In this document: one piece after another, positions 22,278-33,031 of the stretch
Position numbering within the stretch: the first letter of the stretch is position 1
Layout of the letters: every line of letters starts with the position of its first letter
Source: Cerrena zonata
Lineage: Eukaryota > Basidiomycota > Agaricomycetes > Polyporales > Cerrenaceae
Length of the DNA: 64,000 bases
Reading direction: 5' to 3'
Assembly (NCBI GenBank): GCA_038087015.1
Contig: JASBNA010000073.1
Coordinates: forward strand, 1 to 64,000
Program-made: the position numbers and the translations under genes
The notes under the pieces: model-generated
The model's database searches: none
The model's input: the letters and a program-made list of their open reading frames with translations, nothing else
What the model was told of the DNA's origin: nothing

Positions 22278-25200
22278 ATGGCAAAGACTAAGCAAGCTAC
22301 ATACAACTTTAGTCCAGCCCAATGTGTACACCTTGAGACACTACTACCTCAATACGTTGACTACTTGAAAGATGATGATGCCGACGGATGTGATCAAACG
22401 ATAGCGGAAGCAGCAGCTATCATCTGTGGTGAAGCAGGAATCAAAGACCAAGCGAAGATGGAATCTGTAACTGCAGTAAGGATTCTGAATGCAATATACA
22501 TATCCCCCTCTACATTACTAACCAGAGTCCGTTCAGAGCGTTCGTCAGTGGCTCACCATCAAGGCGAGCAATGAGAAGAAGTCTCGGGTGGTGAAACCAT
22601 TCGAAGTCACCGGGAAACAATCATTCCATACTGCCCAGTGGGAATCGACGATCAAACCAGCAGTGTTAAAACTGCAAAAGTTCCAATGTCCTCATCCGAA
22701 CAAGCACCCCGACTGGTTGAAGGAGATTATGATAACTCGAGACGCTCTCTGGTCTGGGTTAACGGATGTTGAACGTAAGGTGTATGAGGTTCAAGCAGTA
22801 CAGTTCAATGAAGGCACGCTTGCCAAAGAAATTAAAGCCTTGTAAGTGACTTGTACTAAGTATCTACAATGCTTGACTAGAGTATTATTGTCCATTATGA
22901 CAGGTATGGTGATAAACACTTCGAGGAAGAGTTGCAGAAAGTGCTGAATCGATTTGGTGACCTGTTCGATGCACGAATCATTGCAGTAACCGTGCGTCCG
23001 GGTACTGAAGGAATCATGTCTTCCATGTACGAGTTTTAATTGCTTCGACCTCAACCAACTGAGACTGATAGAAGGCCTGCTAATACAGAATGGAGTCAAA
23101 GGGGACGTCAAAGTTCTTGAAAACGTTGCCTGAATCCAAACGGTATCAGTGGAAACCGGCAGAGTACGTGGCCAAGATGCAGGAGGAGTTGGGAGCCACA
23201 GAGGGTGATGATTCGGATGATCCAACTCTCCGGATGAAATACGATGGGAATAGAAGGCCGATCCTTCCTAGAGGACCGTACGACAGACAGACAGAGACCC
23301 TCCGGACGCTCTTAGCTGATCTTGTTAGGGAGAATTACAGTAAGTGTTCTGCTGTATCACCTCGATGGACTATTGACATAGTACAATTACTAGACAGAGT
23401 GATGGGGTATCCGAAAACTGTCGTGGGACCTCCATGGAGTCGGATGACTGGTCATTGGTCCCAGTACATTGATCCAAAGTTCTTTCCCTCTCAAGCATCG
23501 CTTCCGGATGACTTCGATTTGGATGGGTTCGTTTTGCAGCGGCCCCAAAAGATGCCGATTGCATTCATCCTCCAATGGGCAGAGCACGTGGTAGAAAGAC
23601 AGGACAAGAAGGACCGTGGTGAACTAGAAGATGGCGAGGAAGTGTTTAGCTGGAAAGTGTATTGGTCATTGAAGAAAGGGACATGGGTGCCGGAGGGAAC
23701 TCCAAATGACGCGAATGAGGACAAAAGGAAACGTAGACAGAAGAGAAAGCGTGCCACGCGGGAGTATGAACAGGACGAGGAGGAAGAGGTGGAAGATGAG
23801 ATCGCGAATGGCTTGAATCAGCTTGATTCCCCCATCGATTTTGGCCCAGCTGGTAACGATATTGCACCGGATGTGGTCAGCTCGAACGCGGATGGCTCTG
23901 GAGTACAGATGAAGGGAAAGGGAAGCATCCGTCCGGGCTCACCTGCTTCCGTCGGCGATATCTGGTCAGATAGGGTAACATTCCTTCGTCAACTTTGTGA
24001 TGACATGAATTATCGCAAGCTTGTGAATTGGCTGGACACATTCCAGGTACATAAAGTCAGGATTTCCGAGTAATGCAAGGTGTATCTAATTCTTTGGCTA
24101 TTCTAGACTGATACGCAGCTTCAAGACGAGATAATTCCACGTGCGTGTCCGGTTTTTGGCGCGATCGGATGGGAAAACCCGTTGCCATACCTTCCGGAGT
24201 CGGTCCACACGGGCGTAAATGGTAGTACTATGATTGAGTCTCTTCTGACTCTATGGGAGAATCATGCACAGACACTATGGGGTGTCAATGGAGCGGTTGA
24301 GGAGTTGTTGTTGATTGTAGGTCAACTCATCCACGACGTACGTATTGGTCAATTTGCACAAAGGGATGCTGAAGACCCATGGCCTGCCCATCTTCCTGTG
24401 TTTCTCTCCTACTCAAACTTTTCGATGGCTATGGAGAACAGAATTACTACCATCTGTGGAGCGATATGGAACACTATTTGCTACACTGCACAGCTGGAGC
24501 TGTTTGGCCAGATGCAGCTGCCACCGGACATGTTTGGGATATCCGGACCGACTCCATCCGGATCCAACGCCCGGGCAATTTTGGGGATTGACGAAGCGCA
24601 GTCCTTCATCAGTATGATCCCTAACAATCCTATTCCACCACCTGCCACCTTTGCTGCTCCAACAACTGCGAACACGACGATACCTTCTATGCCCATATTA
24701 TCCTCTGCAACGGGTAATCAATCATCACTTCCACCCATTACACCCTCCAATTCTGCCGCACAGGAACCTGTTCCCGTCAAAGAGAAGGGGAAATCGGTTA
24801 AGCCTCGTCAGCCTGCAAGGAAAAAAACCAAGCAGGGTGATGCAAGCAATGCCATTGCTCAGGATTCTGCTCTTAGAGGTGAGTGTCTGGATTTGTGTAT
24901 GCGAGGTAAGCCCTTGAAACTCACCGGATCTGTCATAGGTGCATCCGGGGCAAGCGCATCCGGACAAGGTGCATCCGGACAGGGTGCATCCGAGCAAGCT
25001 GCATCCGGACAAGCCTCATCTGGACACCTTGTATCCGGACAGCCGCAACCAGGACACCATTCTGCACATAAACCTGGATCCCTTCCACCTTCTGCATCCG
25101 GACCGGATGTACCCCGTCCAGAATCATCCGGATCCGGTGCTGTTCGCCATCCGCCAGGCATCAACACGGATGTAGAAGATGATTCTCAGCCACGGACGCT

Positions 25201-25330
25201 TAGAACCAAGCAGAAGATGATTTGGAGGAAAGACGGTTCCAGAGTTCCTGAACAACAGCCTGCTGAGCCTGTGGCTACAGGTAAAAAGAAAGCTGCAAAA
25301 CCTACATCCAAGAAAAACAGCAAGAAGTAA
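22278..25330 (+). CDS. KDZ cargo protein with a divergent HMG-like segment
   Basis: Starts MAKTKQATYNFSPAQCVHLE at 22,278. The introns I read lie at about 22,470-22,528, 22,843-22,902, 23,030-23,088 and 24,047-24,106, and all keep the frame. Residues 65-170 include QWLTIKASNEKKSRVVKPFE and DALWSGLTDVERKVYEVQAV, which has the W-x(2)-L-x(3)-ER-x(2)-Y-x(2)-A pattern of an HMG-box second and third helix. KDZ elements are known to carry a divergent HMG gene, so this is the likely match. The middle is basic-acidic (KRKRRQKRKRATREY, then EQDEEEEVEDE), and the C-terminus holds ASGQG repeats and a Lys-rich tail. It is divergent from the TET/JBP gene across about 235 bp, so the two may share a promoter. 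Nuclear location and DNA binding are inferred. Confidence 0.7.
24940..25140 (+). repeat. GCATCCGGA short repeats inside the HMG-like gene
   Basis: GCATCCGG(A) recurs about seven times, mostly every 12-18 bp, giving an Ala-Ser-Gly-Gln-rich stretch. The same word is also repeated in the Copia LTRs at 38.5 and 43.5 kb. Confidence 0.7.
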
Positions 25331-25513
25331 TTTTCTCTCTGATCTTCCTGACACAATTCAACTTGTATCTGTTCATAACTTGTGCTCTACACCTCAACCG
25401 TGCAAAGCCTTCTATTCAAAACTTTTTTATGTCATCCTGCCATGCGATCTCTCAAGAATATATTTTTCCTACAACACTGTCCTTAATCTAAGTCGTATAC
25501 TACCGGAAGTCCT

Positions 25514-28500
25514 TTAATCCTCCACCATAGCCTCTCCACTGTTGCTTGCCTTGTCATCCGACTGGTCTATTTCTCCCTCTTCCAGTTCATCCTCCTCTGT
25601 GTCTCCATCACCATCCGCATCCGGATCAACCGCCATATCAGCTGTATCGTCCTTAGCTACCTCACCTTCCGTATCTGTCTCGGAGACTTCCAGTTTCGTA
25701 CTGCTATCATCCACAGATACATTGGTTTCATTTTCCTGCAATGAAACAGCCTCCGGATCCTTCTCTTCTTCTTCCAGTTCTGGCTCTTCGTCCTCTGTAT
25801 CGGACTCTTCTGTGGCATTGCTGTCGTTTGGTGAAACGACGTCCGGATGCTTCACACTGCTGGAAGACAATGATATGGGGTCGCGAGCTACATTAGATGG
25901 CTGTCCAATTACTTCTGCAAATAAAATCAGACCTTTTCAACCTCCAGTAGGGTTCTAAAAAACGTACCTTGATTTAAAGATAAATCGCCTTCCTCGGATT
26001 CACTACCGGACGTCTGTGAGGCATCCCCTGAGGCATCCCCAGCATCCGATATCTCACCGGATTGCATCACGACGTTCTTCGCATCTTTGTCTTCATTCTT
26101 GAACACCTTGATATCGTCCGGGTCGTCCGTGATAGAGCTGTCCTCTGGTAACTGCTGGGTGTTATTGAGGTGGCGGTCAAATCTTTCGTCCAGATATTGC
26201 TTTATGTCCTCAACTGATCGATTTATCTTGTCATCGATATGGGCCTCCACGTTTTGTAGGAAGGTCGCCAGTTTCTTGTCCACAATATCGGTGACGTCCT
26301 CCGACATTCCATTGAAGACAGCCTTCGCAGCGAGTTCACCTGCTTCTAACCACTTCCCTGCAAGTGTAGCAAGTGAGGTTTCGGTGAGGTTGTACAACTC
26401 GGACTGAATCCGGTTATCTATATGCGCTCGCTCGTTGGTGAGCAACTCGGTGACACCCTCCAGTATCTCCGCACGTTGTCCGAGCAAGGCCATGGACAAT
26501 CTCTCCATTGTCACTGGAACTTCAGGACTCTTGAAGTCTGCCGTTTGTCCAAAGGTGGCTGTTGATGGTCCAGCAACCGGCTCGTTCTCTGCAGGATTTG
26601 TAGGGCCGGTGAGAAAAATTTCTTCTCGGTCCACTTCGATACGCTCCACGGCCGTCAAAGCCACTTTAACTCAGTTAAGCATGTGTTTACGTCCCCTTAA
26701 TATTCGTGTACGTACCTTCATCCTCATCTGTTTGACTTGGAACCCTCCTCATTATCCTAGGAGGACGTTTTCCTACATATGCTCTTCCTGTGCCGGATGT
26801 ACCTTTGATGACCACCTCTTCTTTCTTGGCTTTGACTGACTTGGCGCACATCGCTCGTGGCACATCCCGCTCCTGGATAAGTGTCTTCTTTGGCTTCTTA
26901 GACGTTGACCATGGCTTCGATGGCCCTCGTTTTACTGACCGGGATCCAGAAGGTGCCTGTGAGGACACTCTAGCCTTCGAGGTTGAGGGTACAAGTGGAA
27001 GTACGGATGTTGGGCGACCCTCAGTCACTGACTGCGATGGGGATACTGTCTTCCTGGACGCTTTCGATGATGCTCTAGTTCGCGGTCTTGGCTGTGGTAC
27101 TGTTTTGGCCATTGCGCGGGACCGTGATCTTCCTCTTTCCGGTACTTCCTCACTCGCCTGACCCGTAGTGTCCCATGGCCGCTCCAGAGTGTCATTTTCG
27201 GCTTTGGCAAGAATACTCTCGAACCGGGCCCTCGCGTCTTTGGGGAGTATTGGCCATTTGGGGGATTCCGACCTCTTGGCTTCAAGATCCTTGTATAGAG
27301 ATGGTGGTAGAGCATAGTAAACTGGAGCTTTCAATGCCTTCTTTTCGATTGCCAGGTCACTTATTTCTTTAGAGGTGAGAGGCTGCAGGACAGAGGATGG
27401 CTTCTTCGATGGGAAAGGGGGTATCTTGACACCCGTATAGTCAGCTGCAAGGTGCTGAGGCCCTTTCTCGGTATCCAGCGCGAGCACGTTAAGTACATGG
27501 AATACCAACGTGATATACCATGGCCAATGTGATTGGCCTTTCATGTTCTTTAGCTCGCCCTTGGCTGAATAGTCGGCCTTTGGAGCCAGGGAGCATCCGT
27601 TGGACAAGATCTTGCATCTCCAGCAACCGTGAAAGTGCCCGAGGGCTACGAAGCAATCGTGGCCTCCCTGAGCACATCCCTTACATGGTATAGGCTATAG
27701 AAGATTATTTTACCGACCATACTGTGAGAAGGGTTGAATTGTAAACTTACGGACAATTGCTCCTTTAGCGCTGCCTCAAACATAACGTCCTGGTTCGCGA
27801 ACCGAGAGACATCACCTTGTAAATCTAAAATTGTCAGTTTTACTTCCACTATTGCATATGGTTATACTTACCAACGTCCTTAAGCTCAAAAAGAGCTTCC
27901 GGAGCAGTCATCACCTCGCGGCCTTTACCTTTCCTATCCGGAGGGGGTAATATCTCGCGACCTTTACCCTTCCTATCCCGGACCGGTTGAGGTACAGTGG
28001 GAGGCAGTGATATTTCACTAGCCTCATCCGCCATCTCGACATCCTCAGGCTCCAGGTCGCGGCGAGGTCTTTTAGGCTTAGGCTTAGTTGGGTGACTGGT
28101 ACTGGGCATTTCTGCAGCAATTGCATGAGATTTCGGAGCTGAACCAGATGGACCGCTTGCTTCGCTTGTTCCGGATACTGGACCTGAAGTGTTTTCAGAG
28201 TCGGTAGAGGTCCGTGGCCTTTTATTCTCTATATGGTATTTTGCGGCGGTTAGTAAATCGAAGATACACTGCTAGAAAGGCACTTACTGCTTGATGGTGT
28301 TGCTGTCAGCGGTTGGTATTGTGATTGAAACAGAGTAGAAAACAGTGGGAAACGTGGGTGAGTGTTGAATAGGGGGGATTCCAGACATAGTACGAGGGGA
28401 GGCTCATCTCGAGCTGCACGAGCAGCATTTAGATCGAAAACTATGGAGTGCGTAAGTTTCTTTGTGCATTCACAGGAAAAGACGAGCTTACTTAGCTTAC

Positions 28501-29003
28501 ACCAGAATGGTTGAGCATCCGCCGGGTTAGGCCATTCCAGATCTTCACAGAATGTAGGTTGACGGTCATAGAACTCCATGTATGGCTTTGTCAAGTAGAA
28601 GGCCTGCAGGAAGTCATCTTTCTTCCAGCATCCAGATACATCTCTATCTTGAGGCACCCGGAGATGAGCAAAACTGGAGAGTATATACGGGACACCATCC
28701 GAAACGCCGGACAGCGTGTCTCGAATGCGAACCCATACAGATTTCTACATGACGTATTGCATCACGATAAAACACACGGTTGAGTCGAAGATTTAGTATA
28801 CGTACAAGATGTTCATAGACACTGTTGAAGTAATACATGCTTTCCCTTCTTTCCATGTTGTCCGGTGCAACAAGCACGGCTTCTCGGACCATGAATGTCA
28901 AGACCCAGAGCGATACCTGCTCTGCGGATCGAGGAGCTCGGCCACTTGCGGTAGCACCTTGGGTGAGGGGTACATTCATGTTGGTTTTCAAAGTGTAAGA
29001 CAT
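25514..29003 (-). CDS. Large KDZ cargo protein with a zinc-type cysteine cluster
   Basis: I read one multi-exon gene starting MSYTLKTNMNVPLTQGATAS at 29,003. Exons join through GT-AG introns at about 28,430-28,490, 28,230-28,290, 27,825-27,870, 27,692-27,750, 26,665-26,715 and 25,916-25,967. Features in order: CWKKDDFLQAFYLTKPYMEF; basic nuclear-localisation-like runs NKRPRTS and PKPKRPRRD; a cysteine cluster PCKGCAQGGHDCF...GCWRCKILSNGCS (27.58-27.69 kb) that looks zinc-binding; a long Ser/Pro/Lys-rich linker; a helical segment AILEGVTELL to EDIKQYLDERFDRHLNN; and a very acidic end (EEDELEEGEIDQSDD). The charge layout suggests a nuclear chromatin-type protein. I do not recognise the family. 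It could be two genes if the splice at about 28.2 kb is wrong. Confidence 0.6.
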
Positions 29004-29233
29004 CCTTGTTTTGATAGTAAGATTGAACGCGAGTTTGGCAGCAGTGATGGTAAGTGGATAAAACTTGAAAGTGCGATTGATCGCCACACGGATTAGTCCT
29101 AAGTCACACATTGTGACATGTGATTGCGGATGCAGTTATATCATCGATCAGCCTTTGATCTGTCACTTCCGATTGGTTGGTTGTTGCATAGCAGTATTTC
29201 TCTTCCTACTACATCCGTCTAGGAATATTCAAC

Positions 29234-31110
29234 ATGTCAGAAGCTAACAAGAAGGTGAGTGTTGCACATCAGTTGAAGTTTCTTTCTACTCACTGACAGC
29301 TGGATACAGGTGGTACGATTTACCGGATTGGTCTCTGTAGGTCCAACTTCACAAATACATATCCGCTGATCTGATATTTGCGTAAATGGGTTCAGGGACT
29401 GGATGGTGCTTCATCTCCATCTGGAGAGGATTCCGGTTTTTGGTACCAAGAGGGTGGTCCATTTTTCCAACTTGGTCTCTCAGCACCTCCCGCCTCAACG
29501 AGCCACTCTGCTGACCTTGAAAGGCGATCTGCAGGTATTAGGAATACGCTGATCCCTGACTTAGATGCCGTGCAGTCGCCATCACCAATTGAAAGCCGTA
29601 CATATATTCCAGACTTACGCAGTGTACGATCGCCATCGCCAATTGAAAGCCGGCCATTTGTACCCAACTTAGACACGGTACGCTCACCATCTCCAATCAA
29701 CACCCATCCGTTCATCCCCAACTTGGACATGGTGCGCTCACCATCCCCGATTGGCACTCGCATGTCATCTACTATTAACTCACCTGGACCAATCGACTCT
29801 CGTCTGTTCATCCCTGACTTGTCTACAATCCGCTCGCCGTCCCCAATCGACTCACGTCCGTTCATCCCTGACTTGTCCGCAGTCCGCTCACCATCCCCAA
29901 TTGAAAGTCGTTCTCAATTTCTCACTACCATCATGGGATCATCCTCTTCATCCTCAACACCCAGTCTCAGCTCGCACGATGCAATCTCACATCTCTATGA
30001 GCAAAATGTAACATTTATGCAAGGACTTGAGCAGACCGCTCTCGTCCGGAGCATGAGAGACATGAACATCAACTCAACATCTTCTGGAGAACAACAAGAC
30101 TACTCATCCTATGGCCGCATGACCCTGGTTATGGATGAAATGGACCTCTTTTTCTGGTCTGTTGTCAAGACTAACTGGTTTGGACCTAACCTGCTTCCGA
30201 CTTGGAGAAAATGGGCAAGAAGCAATAAGATGACGGTCAAGCTGATGGAAGATTTACTAGACTACCCGCAGAGGTATTCGGTGTTATTCAGAAACTACGG
30301 CATAGTATGTTTTATTTCCCAGCTTATGAGTGTCTTAGCTCATCCCGTACCGTAGGACCCAAGTTGCGGATTACCTAAAGACGAGACCGGACGCTTCATT
30401 TTGCCACCCGCGGAAATGGCGGAAATAGTGCCTCGCCTGAAGTTGGTCCTCACTGAGTACCCTAAGATGGTAGAAAGGGCAGGCGACAAGCAACACTCTG
30501 ATAAAGTATCTGAAGAGGTAGCTGGACTATCTGAGGTACTAGAGGAGCTGTCTCAGGATGAAGGTACTACAACTATGTCAGCTGAAGAGACTGAGAAGGT
30601 GGCAGATATAGAGTTTCATTTAGCACACCAGGTAAGTAACCTATCATATCACCTTCGATCACTCATTGACACTACACTAGATTGGATATCTTAAGAACAT
30701 AGTAGATTGGAATGAGGCAATGCTGCGTCAAACAGATGTTTTTGAGGTAAGTACAAAAATCATATGGACTCAGCTGATTTTCCACTCACTTCCACCAGCA
30801 CCGTTCCACTGAGTCATTCGTAAATGCATGGAAACGCCACCTTCGTGGTGCTGCAGGTGTCCCTGAGCTCCGTATGATGGAAACCAGGAGCATAGCACCT
30901 AGCATCCTGACTCCGGTCATAGAAACTCCATATCCGAATATCCCTCCTCATCCATCCACTAATCTCCAGTATCCAGATGATGAACTGGATGATACGGAGA
31001 AACTCATTGCCAACATGACTGAGCTCAGCTCAGCCATAGGTGACCTTCGTATGACGACATCTCATGTATTTGGTACAACTCACTACAACAACTTAGCAAG
31101 GCAGACCTAG
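29234..31110 (+). CDS. KDZ cargo protein with SPSP repeats
   Basis: Starts MSEANKK at 29,234, followed by a tiny exon (VVRFTGLVS) and the main exon from about 29,397. Six tandem 18-residue repeats (consensus I-P-D-L-x-x-V-R-S-P-S-P-I-E-S-R-P-F) lie at 29,548-29,915. A Ser-rich stretch and a more regular region follow: MDEMDLFFWSVVKTNWFGPN, WRKWARSNKMTVKLMEDLLD, then after introns ETGRFILPPAEMAEIVPRLK, FHLAHQ, IGYLKNIVDWNEAMLRQTDV and SFVNAWKRHLRGAAGVPELR. The Ser-Pro repeats are candidate phosphorylation sites. It is the last gene before the right subterminal repeats and is divergent from the zinc-cluster gene across about 230 bp. I do not recognise the family. Confidence 0.65.
29548..29915 (+). 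repeat. 54-bp coding tandem repeat
   Basis: Six near-identical 54-bp units encode I-P-D-L-x-x-V-R-S-P-S-P-I-x-S-R-x-F, with one unit expanded (SSTINSPGPIDS). The period equals that of the non-coding minisatellite at the element's left end, but the sequences are unrelated. Confidence 0.8.
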
Positions 31111-31326
31111 AGATGGAATGTACTTTACAGAAATAATGTACCGCTTCTTTATCTTGATTGCAGTCAGCCAAATATACTGTGGGTAGCATGGAAATAGGTC
31201 AGACCCGTGAAGTCAGGCCATTAGATCGCAGTAGCCAGATACTAGTCGGCCGGACTGCCTCACATCTTGTGGATTGACGGTCACCGGCCAGACTATCCCG
31301 CCAGAGATGAAAGGTAACTTGAGATA

Positions 31327-31605
31327 CGAGTATACTAAAGACTCCTCTCTCACTGAGGCTCGTATGCTTCGACGGAGTCTGGCTGCCATACCCTCAATGT
31401 GAGTTGTCTATCAGTCGGCCTGATTGAGCCGGTCTAAACGGTACATTACAGGTAGATGTAGATAGCCCTGATCCGCCCGAGTATACTGAAGAGCCCTCTC
31501 TCACTGAGACAGCCAGACTCCATCAAATCATACGAGCCATACACTCAATGTGAGTCGTCTATCAGTCGGCCTGGTTGAGCCGATATATACGGTACATTAT
31601 ATGTA
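31327..31605. repeat. Direct repeat of about 152 bp in the KDZ right subterminal zone
   Basis: Two copies (31,327-31,452 and 31,479-31,605) share GAGTATACT(A/G)AAGA, CCTCTCTCACTGAG, CACTCAATGTGAGT, CTATCAGTCGGCCTG, TTGAGCCG and ACGGTACATTA. The zone also holds palindrome-like CAGTCGGCC and GGCCGGACTG words similar in style to the left minisatellite. The stretch 31,111-31,326 shows no gene. Confidence 0.75.
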
Positions 31606-31623
31606 TTCTAGTCGGGCGTACTC

Positions 31624-31740
31624 TCTCGTGTCATACGCTAATATGTACATGACTGCGCAGCCCCGACTGACCTGCAAGTAACGAGCATATCCCCCCCACT
31701 TGGTACCATGTTATACGGAGAAAGAGCACTGAAAGGTGTG
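31624..31740. repeat. Right terminal inverted repeat of the KDZ element
   Basis: The reverse complement matches the left terminus at 14,006-14,125 at about 85% by eye. It is followed directly by the target repeat CGGGTGA at 31,741-31,747. Confidence 0.85.
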
Positions 31741-31747
31741 CGGGTGA

Positions 31748-32290
31748 ACGGGACATCCAAGTCGGTCACAAGGCTCCAATTTCCAAACCCCCAAGCTGCG
31801 GATGCTGTAATTTGAACAAGTTCACGATGAGGGTTCAATCGAATTGGAATGGACACTACTTTGGCTGAAATGGGTTCCATCTACTCATGTGCTTCGACTC
31901 GGAATGATTATGATTTTTCTGGATGACGTATATACCTGAGCTGCTAAAATAAAAACTAGTTAGCTCAATGACTACTGACACTTCGGTGGTATTGAGTGTG
32001 GTGAGTGACTCTTGAAATTTCTTGAAATGTAAGCTCACACTGCATTCAGGTGACAAAAGGAGATGAACCTATCGATGCGTTCCCTCTTGTTTGTATTATC
32101 TTTCCAAGCACCAATGGGAGAATGAGTGAACCGTCATCAGCTGCCTCTAGAGAGTTTTCTGGGCATCTTACGATAAAGACTTGGGCTCTGACCTTTTTAA
32201 ATTCCCAGCTTTTTATATACTATCCGCGTTTCAGGTGAGGAAAACATCGTTCCACCGGAGGAATAACAAGATGGCACATTGCATATGCGT
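31748..32290 (-). pseudogene. 5' half of the unknown gene cut by the KDZ transposon (copy D)
   Basis: On the minus strand this aligns along its whole length with 63,040-63,590. Shared blocks include CNV-x-SCYS-x-GG at the start, EAADD-x-SL-x-x-x-LVL, the non-coding stretch containing GAAGTGTCAGTAGT, and ME-x-ISAKVVSI followed by VQI-x-A. The match ends at the KDZ terminus. The continuation of the gene is found on the far side at 13,178-13,998 on the same strand. The gene is divergent from the P450 at 32,388, as in the unbroken pair at 62.9-63.0 kb. Confidence 0.7.
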
Positions 32291-32387
32291 GCCCACGGAC
32301 TACTAGGGTGCTACGCCTTCACGGTCAAATAGTACCCAAGACTTTAAAAGCTACGCGTGGACGCGTACTAGGGCTACAATGCCCCCT

Positions 32388-32569
32388 ATGGATATACACC
32401 CTACTGCAATGTCGATTCTCTTGACATCGTTGGTATGAGGCTCAAACGATATCATGATACAAGCTCAACCGTTGCTTTTTCTAGGTGAGCTGGCAAGTGT
32501 ACAAGAAATTTGAACCAAACAGCCCGGCAGCGTCGTTTATCTTGTTGCTGGTGGTTCCACTGTGTACCC
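32388..32569 (+). pseudogene. 5' end of a P450 gene cut by the Plavaka transposon
   Basis: Exon 1 (32,388-32,432) gives MDIHPTAMSILLTSL. A GTATGA...TCTAG intron follows. Exon 2 starts at 32,485 with VSWQVYKKFEPNSPAASFIL, a membrane anchor, and breaks off after CTGTGTACCC at 32,569. The rest of the exon resumes at 55,902 (LVYSDSLSILNTTLAIPLYW). The intact inverted copy at 62,936-60,772 has the same exon arrangement and the join is in frame, so this is one gene split by an insertion. Confidence 0.85.
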
Positions 32570-33031
32570 GCATCAGGAAAAAGCAATATATCTTTTCGAC
32601 GATGATTAGCTGGTAATCTTCGTCGATTAGCTCAAATAGACGGAATAGTGAATCTTCGTACATTATTTTAGTCCCAGTCGATTAGCTGCCATTATCTATT
32701 ATTTGTGACATTTTATTTGCTATTCGACGTGAAAAGAGCTGCCAATTAGTAGATATTCCTGGGCGATTTTGCTCCGCACTCGAGTTTGAGTTAATCATGA
32801 TGTTGAACATGATATTATGAGATTGAGTGTTTCAATACAATGTGAGTAAAGTAGCATATCCTATCTAGTGAGTGTCCGAATAGTCCATTTCCCTACTTCA
32901 ACTTGTCCAAGCAAATCTTCATTGAAGTCCGACGTGCATCGCGATCGTTGTTCTTGACCTTTCTGTTACTGCCACTAAGAAGTATCATGGTAAGTCAGTA
33001 TTTATGGATGATTCGGAAGTCTCAGAGCTTA

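Larger units (their letters stand above)
14006..31740. mobile_element. Complete giant KDZ transposon carrying a TET/JBP dioxygenase
   Basis: Length is 17,735 bp. The ends are inverted repeats of about 117 bp (about 85% identical by eye) starting CA, flanked by the direct repeat CGGGTGA. Both flanks are halves of one gene whose unbroken relative is at 63 kb, which independently fixes the insertion point. Gene order from the left: small gene (-), KDZ transposase (-), TET/JBP (-), HMG-like gene (+), zinc-cluster protein (-), Ser-Pro repeat protein (+). KDZ elements that carry TET/JBP and HMG-like genes are known from basidiomycetes (Iyer and colleagues, 2014). The full set of six genes, the exact ends and the repeat-rich subterminal zones are what this copy adds. 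No lesion is obvious in the transposase or dioxygenase, so the copy may be functional. Confidence 0.85.

Noticed and set aside
25542..25958. Ser-rich plus-strand frame as a gene
   Set aside because: It is the complement of the acidic C-terminus of the minus-strand zinc-cluster protein.
29392..29865. Minus-strand frame with repeated G-D-G-E-R-T
   Set aside because: It is the complement of the SPSP repeats, a by-product of a 54-bp unit.
14006..31740. Helitron or Starship-like element
   Set aside because: No Rep/helicase or tyrosine recombinase is present. Long inverted repeats and a KDZ transposase point to a DDE DNA transposon.
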